Shown here: one piece after another, positions 23,094 to 34,710 of the stretch | Layout: the number at the start of each line of letters is the position of its first letter | Position numbering within the stretch: the first letter of the stretch is position 1 | The notes under the pieces: generated by a model | What the model saw: the letters and a program-made list of their open reading frames with translations, nothing else | The model's database searches: none | What the model was told of the DNA's origin: nothing | Translations under genes and position numbers: made by a program | DNA from: Prochilodus magdalenae | Taxonomy: Eukaryota > Chordata > Actinopteri > Characiformes > Prochilodontidae | NCBI GenBank assembly: GCA_024036415.1 | Contig: JAMWET010003063.1 | Coordinates: 62,001-126,000, forward strand | Length of the DNA: 64,000 nucleotides | Direction: 5' to 3'

Positions 23094-23403
23094 GCCGCTT
23101 TCCGACTGCATGCTAGCAGCTTGACTTAGATTGATTAGCCGTTTTTGGTATTCCATAAATCAAACTTGGTACCAGGTACTATTTTTGGTATTGCCTTCAT
23201 TGAGGTTTCATGCGGCTTGAGCCAATATCTGAAGTTGATGTAAAAATGTTGACTGCTGATTGGTTGAAGAGAATCTCCACTATAGCCACTTTTCCACCCT
23301 AAACACATAGGCTAAAGCTAGCTAGCACGGTAGCATCTCCTCATATATCGTCAGTTTCATGCAGTGGAAAACCTGGTACCAAAGGCGTATCGTGTCCAGC
23401 TAT
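23094..23403. repeat. Interspersed repeat family G, copy 1
   Basis: Shares ccaggtactatttttggta-like, gaatctccactatagccact and gctagcatctcctc-like blocks with 26020-26400. The start ctttccgactgcatg and the inner taccaggta motifs look like a hAT-type MITE, but the superfamily is uncertain. Confidence 0.7.
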
Positions 23404-24006
23404 AACAAAAGCCCCATGTAAATAGTTGATTGCCTACTCCCTAATGATCATCTAAACTGAGGGGCTTCAATTTAACGTAGCCCCCTTAATTAAGCCAAGT
23501 AGTTTTTAAAGAAGACATTGGTATCGTCTGATATTCAGGATTTTCTCATTCTGTCTCTATACAAATCATTTATTTTAAAATAATTTATGTCCTATTTCAA
23601 GTAAATCTGAATCATGTCATAATACCCAAATCAAATAATGGGTAAACTTGACATGACTTTCATGGGAATCACTTTCTAAGGATTCATAGATGCAATAGAA
23701 TCAAACTGAACTGAATCGCATTGCTAGGTTAGACATTCGAACCCCACTTGCACTTCATTACAGCTAAATTACTGTAAATGCAAATTAATTATAAATACCA
23801 ACAATAACAGTCAACTTGTAAACCAATTCAGTCTCTGGCAGCTCATTAAACATGGCTGTATGAAGATAGAAAAGCTGATCCCAGATCAGCACTTTTACTT
23901 TGAGAGACAACTGATACAATGCAGAGACTAGGGGCTACCCTACTATCAGGCCAAAAGACCAGGAGGGGGAAATATCAGGACACTACTGTTCTCTGCCGAT
24001 AGAGAG

Positions 24007-24060
24007 AGGGAATATGAGAGAGAGAGAAGAGGGGGCAGGCAGAGAGAGAAAGAGAGAGAC

Positions 24061-24120
<60 letters not shown>

Positions 24121-24122
24121 GC
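24007..24122. repeat. (GA)n microsatellite
   Basis: Interrupted, then pure ga repeat. Confidence 0.95.
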
Positions 24123-24191
24123 ATGAAAGCTCCTTTTGGTGGAACTCCAAGCGACTGCATCTGTTTGGCAGCAATTCAGAAAAATCTACTG

Positions 24192-24192
<1 letters not shown>

Positions 24193-24255
<63 letters not shown>
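24193..24255. repeat. (CA)n microsatellite
   Basis: About 31 perfect ac units. Confidence 0.97.
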
Positions 24256-24257
<2 letters not shown>

Positions 24258-24349
24258 CTCAGAGAGGACTAGTGTTTCAGTGCTTGCCTCAGGGACTGCT
24301 ATTCCAGGCTAGAGTTTATGAAAAACAGCTTTATGTGGAAAAAAATGAG

Positions 24350-25315
24350 AGACGTGGAGAGAGAGAGAGAGAGAGGGCGCGAGAGAGAGGGAGAAAAAGA
24401 GAGGGAGAGAGCGGGTATTTATATATACATATAGGTTAAAGAGAACATTATCTACAGAAATGAATCCAGAGAGAACAAAATGTCTAAACGAGAAAAGACT
24501 GAAAATACACCTGACCCTGCTTTAAACACCAGCCGCGTACATCTCATATCTCCGTAGTGAAGAGAAGAAAATAGAACAGAAAACAAGAGAAGAGATGACA
24601 AGAGAGAAGAAGAAAATAGAAGAAAAGAAAAAAAAAACAGGAAAAGAGAAGAGAACATGAAAGTAAAGGTAAGAAACAACAAAAGAAGATGAGTGTGAAG
24701 AAGAGATGAATAAAGAAGAGTAAATAAAAAAAGAAATACGAAAAGAGAAGACAACAAATGAGAAAAAAGAAACAACAGACAGATTAAAATGATAGGAGAC
24801 AAATAAAGAGAAGATAGATAAAGAATAAAAGCTTAAAGAATATGGTGGACAGATAACAGTAAAAAGAGAAGAGAAGAGAAGAGAAGAGAAGAGAAGAGAA
24901 GAGAAGAGAAGAGAAGAGAAGTTCAGTGAAGAGAAGTGAAGAAAAGTAAAGTGAAGATAAATGAAGTGAAGAGAGAAGAAGAGAAGAGTAGAATAGAGAA
25001 GAGAAGAGAGAGAAGAGAAGAGTAGAATAGAGAAGAGAAGAGAGAGAAGAGAAGAAACGAAAGTAGACAAGAGAATAGAAGAGAAAATATGAGAGTAAAG
25101 ATGAGAAGAGACAAAAGGGAGAGGAGAAAATCAGAACAGAATAAAATAAAAAATAAAAGAAGACATTGCTGAAGAGAAGAGATGAGAAGAGTAGAAAGAC
25201 AAACAAAAAAAGAGAGGAGAGTATAGAAGACAAGTATAAAGAAGAAAGTGAAGATGAGAAGAGACATAAAGAGAAGAGAAAATCAGAAGAGAAGAGATGA
25301 AGTATGAAACATCTG
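24350..25315. repeat. Kilobase-scale purine tract with (AAGAG)n
   Basis: The plus strand is almost all A and G for about 950 bases. A pure agagaag-type pentanucleotide array lies at 24861-24921 and a duplicated block at about 24975-25055. The long minus-strand frames (FSSLLFSSLL) are artefacts of it. Confidence 0.95.
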
Positions 25316-25439
25316 CTCTAGCTATAAGCAGGCCACAAATAGACTCTTCTCTCTCTCTTTCTGAGAGCACAGCTGGAGGGGAGGTTGTGTCCATCACATG
25401 GCTCAAAACGCAGTGACCCTAAATAACCCCCAATCCCCA

Positions 25440-25760
25440 GACACTGTCTATCACACGCATGCACACACTGAGGCCTGTGCTCAGACATTTAGGGGGCCGA
25501 GGCTCGAGGGGAAACAAAAAGGCAACCTAAATGTTAATTAAACGTGATTTCATTAACAGCACGTCATACCCCTCTTATCAAGAGAGGCGGTCTTATCAGG
25601 GTTCAGAGCCAGGTGAAGTGAATTCTTCTATGGCAGAAGGCCGTATCACCACCCGCAACGCCACCTAGAGAGGTATGATAACAAGGACACGGCTTACTGA
25701 GTTATTAATGGCCCTCCTTTTGTTGGTTTGGTTGTGATTCAAGGGGACACCAGTTTTGGC
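25440..25760. promoter_or_regulatory. Candidate conserved non-coding/enhancer-like segment
   Basis: A non-repetitive island between repeats. It holds several GATA-type motifs (cttatcaaga, cttatcaggg, atgataacaa) and a TTAATTAA homeodomain-like word within 250 bases. Function is inferred from motif clustering only; conservation could not be tested. Confidence 0.25.
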
Positions 25761-26019
25761 CAGTGTTGACATCAGCATGGTAAGTAAGTACACTGAGAGA
25801 AAGTCTGTGTATATGGAACCAACACAGATCAGGCAAACTCAACGTTCCCTTAGCTAATCACAGAGTGCGGACAGACTGATCGACTATTAAAGTAATCATT
25901 AGTAGCAGGGCTTCAGCGTGGCAGGACAGAGCTGATACCGGATCATCTCTTTTACTCTGAGCTGCTTGCTACAGATTTGATAGAGCTTAAGCCCTGATTT
26001 CCAGATCAGTGTACTTGCC

Positions 26020-26400
26020 GTCAAAGGCTTTTCCACTGCATGCCACCGGCTTGATTTGGCTTGATTAGCCTTTTATGGTATTCCATTATTCAACCTTGGT
26101 ACCAGGTACTATTTTTCGTGTTACCGTCGCTGAGGTCTCTTGAGCCAATAACAGAAGCTGGCGTAAAAACGCTCCTGATCTCCGATTGGTTGAAAAGAAT
26201 CTCCACTATAGCCACTTTTCCACTCTAAACACATATGCTAATGCTAGCTACCATGTTAGCATCTCCTCGTATAGTGTCAGTTTCATGCAGCAACTCTGTG
26301 ATGACTGGCTACATTGTGAGGCTGCTGTATCTGCACTCGGACACGGAGTAGCTGGTACCTAAGGCGTGCCGCGTCCAGCTATACCATACGGTGGTAATGC
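26020..26400. repeat. Interspersed repeat family G, copy 2
   Basis: Closer to an intact copy than 23094-23403: cttttccactgcatgccacc at the left and gccgcgtccagctataccat at the right. No coding capacity. Confidence 0.7.
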
Positions 26401-26654
26401 ACCATTTGAGTAGTTTCAGCACGATTGCCAACTCCCTGGTCCTGTAGAGTAGCTGAGAGTGTCTTTCAAACACAGCTCTGTCATTTCAATCTAGTTATTC
26501 TAGCTGAGAAAACACCAGAACATGAAACATTTCTAGGGGAATCCAGGCCTATTTCTGGCGAGCTCTAACAAGGTGAAACAACAGTGGTTACGTAATTATA
26601 ACTGGTAGTTAGCATATGTTTATTTGACATGGATTTTCTTAGCATGACCTGCCT

Positions 26655-26681
26655 ATCTCTCTCTCCCTCTCTCTATTTCCC

Positions 26682-26722
<41 letters not shown>
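26655..26722. repeat. (TC)n microsatellite
   Basis: ctct repeats with a few ccc/att interruptions. Confidence 0.93.
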
Positions 26723-26724
<2 letters not shown>

Positions 26725-27230
26725 GTCTGTGCCTACAGTTTAAAAAGACAGAAAGTAAATACACATTTTGATTTATCTGACTGTAATTACACACACACTC
26801 CCTAAACCACAGCTTCAACCCACACGCACACGCCCCCTGAGCAAGTGCTCCAACCACGGCCAACCTCCGCACGCCTCACTTTAGACACACAGGCTGAACC
26901 AAGCAAATCACACGTCATACAAGTGCGGAGAGCGCGCGCTCTCTTTGTGGGGTACTTCCATTATCTTCTGTTTGGGTCTGTGTTATACCGAACCTACCGT
27001 GCAGAGTAAGATGTGATCTGGACACGGCCATGAGAAATGTTGGTGGCTAAATGTGGGTGGAAACATTGTGTATACTGTATATATCAGGGTGGGAACAAAC
27101 TGAGCGTGTAACTTCTCAACCCATCTAGTGTTTTGTGATCGCGAAGCTAAAAGTTCACAGACGAACAAGAAACCCAAGGATGTAATGTGTAGTAGCATGG
27201 CCGAAAAATCCAAATAAGCAAATACATTAC

Positions 27231-27545
27231 CAGTCCAAGGTTTAGACACACCCAACTAAATGGATGTTGTTGGTGATCTTAAAGACTCTACAGGCTGACA
27301 TTAACAGCTCCAGCTGATAAGATGTCTAAAACAATACATATCCTGATGTACCACATACACTCTTGATGTATTAGAGTATTATATTTCTGCCATTCTGTTT
27401 TATCCTCCTGTAAAGTTCCATTTTGGAGGTTTTTAAGGTGGACTGTATATTTCCATGAGTGCCAGTTTATAGTTTGATGTCTTCACATTTAGTCTAAAGT
27501 ACGGCATTAAGAAGAACCTTCTAAGGAGAACAAGGTGTCCCCAGA
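27231..27545. repeat. Interspersed repeat family F, copy 1
   Basis: Shares gtttagacacacccaactaa, gttttatcctcctg and ggtggactgtatatttccat with 29202-29600. The left end of copy 2 (tacctgtcaagagtttagac) resembles a Tc1/mariner terminal repeat. Confidence 0.7.
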
Positions 27546-29200
27546 TGCCTACTCTATTGCCAATCGCAGCTTCTGTTTGAAAACGTAGACTCTTTAAAGG
27601 AGGAGTGTGTAGTCTTGCATCTAGAAGAGTCTGTCACCTTTCACCACTTAATGTGGCCAATAAGTGCCTAACACTAAAGAAAAATGGCATAATGTATAGA
27701 AGGAGACAATCTTGAAAGTGGAGTCACAACATAAACAGTTCCTCAGAAAACACAGAAGTACACGATATGCAGCTGGTGTCTAGGTGTCTGTGGGTGAGTC
27801 TAAGCGGTGACCTCTAGCAGTGCGGCTGCAGATCAGAAGCAAATGCCAATGCTAAACGCTAGCGAGAGAAAGCAAATGGAAATGCAAATTTAATGTGGAA
27901 CAGGAAAACGTGAACAAGAATGCTGCTGAAAAAGAAGCCTTGTAGCTTTACTGCTGGGAATATCGTTGGTTAAGGATTTAAGATATCTAGAGTTTTATAT
28001 ACTGACCTATCAATACATTTGTGCTATGGTCGGACAATCTGACAAGGATCCTTCTTCTTTTTGAGTCGTCCAGCAGGTGCTATAGCACGACCAAATTCAG
28101 GCTGCTGCTTCAGCATAAAAGCGTGAAAAGCCCGTTCTACAGCCAGTGTGTGGTTTGTCCATTCTGGGTTACTGTAGACATTGCGGCTCTCTGAGGCCAA
28201 CGAAAACACAATGGTCAGTAGCTCAGGTTACCATACACTGATGAAAACATACGTTGTGTATTATATTTCATTTTTACTAATTGATCTCCCGACACACCGC
28301 TCCAGATGTACTGTATAGTACAATACATGTTTCTTAATTATATAAACAGTGAAGTAAATATACGAGAGGAAAAAACATTTTGTAAAAGTTAAAAAAATAT
28401 TTTGTTTTTTTTACATACTTGTAGAAGGCCTTTTACTTACAAGTATCAAACATAACCCTGCTGTGTTACACAGCTCAAGATTCTCTACTATATTTAGGAC
28501 ACACGAACATTTTTTGTTTAAAATGCAGCTTCTACTTCAGAGGACAATAAAAGACATTTTTTGCTTACAGGGAGCAAACCAGCGTCCCTAAAAAGTCACA
28601 ATCACCATGTTATTTTATCCCCCCAGGGGTCATGTGGTCCATGCAAGAGCTAAACACATTCATACACACCCACACAGGAGCAAAAAAAAGACAATGCAAA
28701 AAAGTTATTTAAAAAAACAGATAAATACTACAAACACAATTCATCTCTCCCCCTTTAACACACACACAAAGCTACTCTTGAAAAGCGATCCGTGGTACGA
28801 TTTGTAGCACACCAACTTCAAAGCCCGTATTCCCCAGTTATCGGCATCAGGGAATCTGCCATGCTCTATTGACTCGCAAGTACCCGTGACACATTTCCTG
28901 CTCATGCTGATTTCTCCCAGCCAATAGTAGCACACCCACAAAGGCCTGCGCCCAATGGCAGAGAGGGAACAGGGTCACGGCACTCAGACCACAACACAAA
29001 TTGGGTAAGTGGCCGTAACGAGTGAAGAAACTCAGCTAACGCTTTGTGCTCAGTGGGGGATTAATGTTCACAGAAGCCCATTCCAACTTGTTTGCAGGCC
29101 TTGTGTAGTAGTCTGATCAGGGCTGGGTGTCATTCTAAACTTTTTCCATCACACCAAGACTTCAACATCGATCCCTAGAATATTCCTTATTTTAAATTAC
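27546..29200. other. Intronic DNA, no gene seen
   Basis: Unique sequence. The minus frame 28024-28209 and both frames near 28607-28941 have no recognisable family and no splice-consistent context. Confidence 0.55.
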
Positions 29201-29201
29201 A

Positions 29202-29600
29202 CTACCTGTCAAGAGTTTAGACACACCCAACTAAATGGTTGTTATCGACCCTGCAGTCTTACACTTCCAACTCATGAGTACATATCCTGATATACCACTT
29301 ACACTCCTTATGCATCACAGGATTATATTTTACCACCTATTTCTTTGCTCAGTTTAAAAGATCCAGTTACTCTTTCAGTTTATTGAATATTCATGAGGGA
29401 TAGACCAATAGAATTGGTCCAAAACTTCAGACTCCACTGCAGGTTAAGAAAGCTGTTTTATCCTCCTGTCCATTTTAGAGCTTATAAGGTGGACTGTATA
29501 ATTCCATGAGTGCTAGTTTACAGTTTGATGTTGCAGCATTAAGATAAAAATAAGCAGAACCTTCTATGGGTAGCCGTGTCAAAAGTATGTGCGCCCTAAA
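29202..29600. repeat. Interspersed repeat family F, copy 2
   Basis: Longer copy with the Tc1/mariner-like start actacctgtcaagagtttag and about 130 bases absent from copy 1. Non-coding. Confidence 0.7.
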
Positions 29601-31230
29601 TGGGGTAAATGATTCATCAAAAGTAGAACATCACAATACTTGAAAACTTTTCATGATCCGTAATATTTAGTCTGATAACTCGAAACACACTAAAATAACA
29701 ACCACCTATGAAAAACATGAGTTTAATGATTTCTGCTCCACATTTTACTCACTGCACTGTAATCAACCCAAATCAACAGACCTAATTACGCTCTCCTTGT
29801 TCTTTAAGTAATGGAGAAATCTACAATATGCTCAGAAAAGCTTTACTGTGATTTCATTTAACACAACAATGATGAAATATGATCATACTGCCAGCTCCTC
29901 GTCTGGCTTAAACTAGAGCAAGCACAGCAGGTGTAGGTATCACAGGTTGACTACATCACACTGCAATCGAGACTAATCAAGAAGCAAACACTGTATGTTA
30001 ATACCATTCATATGGAACCTAATTCCGACTACCAGTTATCAGGCTGGAGTTCGGAACAAACAGGCTTACTGACTCACAACGCTGATAAGGCTGACCGCGT
30101 AGGTGATACTGAGTGATATAGAACATTTTGATGATGAAATATTTCTTTCATTCCATCATTTTCAATAAACGGCCAGAATCGCAATGCCATGCTTTGGCCG
30201 TGTCGTTCACCATAGTGAACTATACCTATACACCTGAATCCTTAATTTATTCTTTCTCCATCCCTCGCTACGTTTCCTTTCTTCTCAGCTGTGTTTCTTT
30301 CAAATCAATGTCCTTTTCAGACTCTCTCTCTCTCTCAGTCTCTCTCCATCTGATTTCACTTATCTGTCTGAAGGCAGAGTGACGGACTAATAATCATCCT
30401 TTCCTGTAATTATCTCTTCTTCCTGTCCTTCCTTCTCTCTCTCTCTTTCTCTCTCTCTCTGTTGGACGGTTTTATATACATTTCTAAATTCCTCCTCTCT
30501 CTGTGAGACTCTGCAGATGTTGGCCGGCACACACACCTACACAAAAATGCCACGGCTGCAATGGAGCGAGGGAGAGAGTCAAGAGATGAAGAGAAAAAAG
30601 AAGAAGGGATGGTTTCAGCCACTGGGCGCGTGCTCGGGTAATCTGTAACATAATCCGTACAGCTTCTAATGAGAAAACAACAGCTGGTTATCCAAAGGTT
30701 CCTTAAGTTAATACTCTAAAACTACAACAATGAAATCCAAAAACGACTGACGCAGTCAAAATACCGTCTAAATTTACGACCCATCAAAACACAGCTCGCA
30801 CCATAAGGAACAACAGCTGTCCTTTACACTGTGTGAACATGTATAGAGCTACAGATACGATGAAAACGAGATACGACCTTGTTCCATTAATATACAGTCT
30901 TTCTTTAAAACTATCCAGACTTCCACTTGAGTGAATTATAGCTATAGCTAGTGAGCTATAGTTACAGCATGTGCTTTACAGCTACGTCGAGCTGCATCCA
31001 TTGCGGACACAGGAGTTCAACTGTGAGCAAATAGCTTGTGCCATTAGTAACTGTCTAAAAGGCCACCACACACTGGACGTACCTAGTGTTTTCTACACCT
31101 TCACATCTTTGTCTGTTTTCAGTCTGATAGATATAAGCTCAGCTGAGCTTATACATTAGCTGAGGTAGCTTACCAATAGCATTTATCTGGCTGCCCCTGT
31201 GTGTAAATTTTAAGCCACATGTGATCTAAA
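29601..31230. other. Intronic DNA, no gene seen
   Basis: Unique DNA with short ct patches at 30320-30345 and 30435-30460. No supported coding frame. Confidence 0.55.
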
Positions 31231-31349
31231 GTGGCTTCTTGTGGTCATGGGCTGGAGGATAAGAAACCAGCACTGTGACCGGAGGGTCGCTGGTTCTGTT
31301 CCCTGGACTGACAGGACATGACTGAAATGTCTTTGAGCAAGGCATTTAA

Positions 31350-31804
31350 CCCATAAGAGTCCAGACCCGGAAAATAATGAAGGTCAGTCTTATTGCGACA
31401 AAGAGGTCACATGGGATCTTCTGTAAGTATTATAGGGTCATATAGTAATATAGAATATGGGTATATGTAATATAGAATATGGGTATATGTAATATAGAAT
31501 ATGGGTATATGTCATATAGAACAAGTTATCAGAACATTAGAGCTCTTAAACGGGTTGAAACCTTACAGGTACAAAAACCAGATTTTAAAATGAGCTGGTT
31601 TTGTCTCTAACTGCACTAACCAAGCACATCACCATTTTCTAAATAAGGTCATGTGTTCACCAACCGTCATGTGACTGCATCCAGGATGTTCGGTATAGGT
31701 CACTCAGGGACTCCATGTGCTCAGGTGAACGGTAAAGCTGTATAAAGAACTTTACAGACTTTTAAAAGGCTTGTGACGCATACGTCACTCTGGGTTCTTA
31801 TGAG
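31350..31804. mobile_element. piggyBac-type MITE (455 bp) flanked by TTAA
   Basis: TTAA occurs at 31346-31349 and 31805-31808. The left end cccataagagtccaga and the inverted right end ctcataagaacccaga match at 13 of 16 positions. A TTAA target duplication with CCC/CTC-starting ends is the hallmark of the piggyBac superfamily. No transposase is present. An internal 22-bp tandem repeat lies at about 31447-31518. Confidence 0.8.
31447..31518. repeat. 22-bp tandem repeat, about 3 copies
   Basis: The unit aatatagaatatgggtatat plus gt is repeated in tandem inside the piggyBac-type MITE. Confidence 0.9.
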
Positions 31805-32849
31805 TTAACACTCAACGGCTCCCCAGGCTACCTTCTTCTCTGGACAAGTGCCCCCTAATGTGTGAGCTCACTAGTATGTGGGTATTTGACTTCCTGAATG
31901 GATTAAATGCAGTAGGCCAATTCCTATGTGTTCACTAACATAAACAGGTCATGACTTGCTGTGTATTCGGCACATTGAGATTAATAGTCAGAGTGATTCA
32001 GAGCTAATCATTCAACATCAGAACTAGACCTCACTAATGCTCTTCAATCTGAATGCAATCAAATCCTTACAGCACTTACAGCTTTCCCAGATAAAGACAT
32101 ATACTGTACATGACGTTAAGAATGTATTTTCTACCAACCGTTTTGGAGATACGAGTTTTTTCTAATGATAGTAATAAAGCACAACAATGCACATTTCATC
32201 GGTGCTGTCTGATCTCCTAAGTGATATCTTTGCAGGGTTAGAAGACAAAGGTACTTAATGTACTCTATGTGCTTTATGTTTAACGTAAGTCAATGGAACC
32301 AGACTTCATCATGAAATATACAAATGTGGAAAAGGCAAACAGACCTTTTCAAACTATGTTAGAAAACAACAAAAATGGACAAACACGATTTAGTTTCTAC
32401 AGCAGTGATAACTGAATATGCTTGCTTGGATTACTATTCACATAAACTGTATCCTCCTGTCTCCGCCTACCATGTTTGTTTTAGTAATTACCAATAAAAC
32501 AGTCAATAACATGTTCTAAGACCAAGAACTGAAACATATGCCCGGAGTTGAGGAGGTAAACTAATCAGCATTTTAAACCTGTGGTCATCCTCTAATCGGT
32601 TCTCCAGCTTCTAATTATGATATTATGAGCGATCGTGTAAAAATGCTTGGCATGTGTTTGACATGGACGTCCAAATGATTGACAGTCATTCATCAGATCC
32701 AGTGAAAAGCCGAAGCATCCACGTTCCGTTGGGAGCAGTTCTAGAACAGAATGACCAGGAGTGCTGGAACCCAAAACTTACAGGGTTCTGGTTCTACAAT
32801 CAGGTTCAGACCCAACAGGACTGCTGAGATTTCACTTACGACCTGTTAT

Positions 32850-33225
32850 ATTTCATCCATCTCAATCTCTCCGTCCATTCTGTCCTTCTATCCTTCTTCC
32901 TCTTACTTTCTTTCCTCCAGCTCTGTTTATTATGTCTTCCTGTCTATTACATCTATTCTATCTTTACTTTGCTCTTTTTCTACATTGATCTCAATGTCTC
33001 TTTATTCTATCTATTCTCTTTTTCTTTGTCTTTTTTCCTTTCTCTTTTTGTCCATTCTTTCTCTCTCCCCTATTATTTCTATTTTGTCTTTCTTTCTTTT
33101 TTCTGTCAACGCTTTGCAGTTTTTTCTCTTTTTGTCTCCCTCAGTCCATTCTCTTTTCTTTAATTCTGACCAGTCTGTCTTTCTTCCTCTTTTTTGCGCT
33201 CTCTCTCTCTTTCTCTCAGACGTTC
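32850..33225. repeat. Pyrimidine-rich tract
   Basis: C/T-dominated stretch of about 370 bases (ctttctttc, ctctctctc). The 171-aa open frame over it is Ser/Phe/Leu-rich and is not a gene. Confidence 0.85.
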
Positions 33226-34285
33226 ACTGCCCCTCAATTCAAGCAATGCAGTGCACTCTGGGATAGTTCAGGGCAGGAAGGATATTTAGCCCACAGGGCT
33301 CATAAAGGAGGGAGGAAGGAATGGACTGAATATAGATGCACTGACTTGCATGCAATGCGTTTGCATCTTTTCAACAAAAAATGAATAATTGAATGAATGA
33401 ATGGAAATAAACACCAGAAGACACGTACTACAACAGGTTATTCTAATTTATCTTTACATTGTAACAATACCAGAACCCTTTTTAGTGCCCTATAGAACCT
33501 TATACCATTTTCTTTAATAAGGACCACCTACAGACCCATCTATATCAAGCAAAATGATGGTGGTGCATCAAAAATGATGTATCAAAAATACAAGGACGGC
33601 TTTTGTACTACAACCAGCCGAAGCTGGGCAAACGTATGGCAACAAACATTACCTGGTTACTTTGTGTTCAACAAAATATTCCCTATACAGTTAAATCTGG
33701 ACTCTAACCCGTCCAAAACAATCAGTGAACACCAGTGTAAGTTGGGCTTCAAGCAGGGCTGCATATATATGCTCCAAAACATACAGTCTCCTCACATCTT
33801 CACTCACAGCTGAATGAGTACATGAAAGAGTGAGAGAAACAAGGCAAACAACTTACAAGAAGGAAGAAGAAAAAGGGAGGTATGAGACAGCTGCCTTTCT
33901 TAAGCAGCTGTCCTTGAGACTAGACAACAACAAGCGAACGAGCATAGAGTGTGAGTTAACGAAAGAGTAAAGGGTGAGAAAAACTTCCACTTTGAGATAA
34001 GCGCAGGCTTTAAACTGTGTGCCGGCAGATAAGGCTGTTTTACAGTACTGGTCTGTTTGGGGAAGTGTTTTCCTTCTCCTCTTTCTCTTGTTTTTTCATC
34101 CCTTCTTTTTCAAAGGAGCGGTTCTATTTTTTTTTTCAGAAACTGCCTCTCCTCCGTCACCTCGCCTTCAAGGTACAACGGTTGCTCTGTTTGGTACCGG
34201 GATGAAAGACAGGCTACAGAATAAACTGAGAGAGAGAAAGAGAGAGGGAGGGAAGGAGAGGGTTGGAGAAAGGGAGTGAGGTTAA
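33226..34285. other. Intronic DNA, no gene seen
   Basis: Mostly unique. No coding signal. Confidence 0.55.
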
Positions 34286-34287
34286 AG

Positions 34288-34388
34288 AAAGTAGAAGAGA
34301 AGAGAAGAGAAGAGAAGAGAAGAGAAGAGAAGAGAAGAGAAGAGAAGAGAAGAGAAGAGAAGAGAAGAGAAGAGAGGAGAAGAGAAGC
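34288..34388. repeat. (AGAGA)n pentanucleotide array
   Basis: About 19 near-perfect agaga/agaag units; the same motif as 24861-24921. Confidence 0.97.
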
Positions 34389-34509
34389 GGTGTAGATGCA
34401 TTCACGTGTTTCACAGCATAATTTAGCCAGGTTTAATCTGGCAGCGTTCCAAGAAGAGCTAAAGGGGGCTGGAGCACACTTTTCACTCCAAAGACACACA
34501 TGCACACAC

Positions 34510-34710
34510 ATACACGTATCTTGTGGGGACACTGCATAGACCGCTATTCATTTTCTGGCGACTAGTGTTTCTCTTAACCTCTAATTTAATGATTTGTGTC
34601 GTGGGAAACAGCTTATGTTGTTGGGGTCACCACAACTAAGAAAGGTCCCCACAACATGAGTGTCTAAACAGGTTGTGGTTCCCACAACATGGCATAACCC
34701 TGGTACACAC
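34510..34710. repeat. Dispersed tgtggggac-type repeat
   Basis: cttgtggggacactgcatag, gttggggtcaccacaac and ggtccccacaacatgag form local inverted repeats characteristic of a widespread fish repeat. Confidence 0.55.

Larger units (their letters stand above)
31231..31930 (+). mobile_element. SINE-like element split by a later insertion
   Basis: The head (31231-31349) carries ggtcatgggctggaggataa, gtcgctggttctgttccc (B-box-like) and tttgagcaaggcatttaac. The tail resumes at 31809 with actcaacggctccccaggct, gtgtgagctcactagtatgt and gattaaatgcag. The two halves read as one element once 31350-31804 and one TTAA copy are removed. Confidence 0.8.

Noticed and set aside
24452..25406. Several overlapping hydrophobic-looking minus-strand frames
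   Set aside because: All come from one purine tract (FSSLLFSSLL); apparent membrane segments are a composition artefact.
31231..31349. tRNA-like head considered as a tRNA gene
   Set aside because: It continues into a SINE body and lacks a foldable anticodon arm; it is a retroposon head.
32751..33266. 171-aa plus-strand frame resembling a membrane protein
   Set aside because: Low-complexity pyrimidine tract, with no conserved motif.
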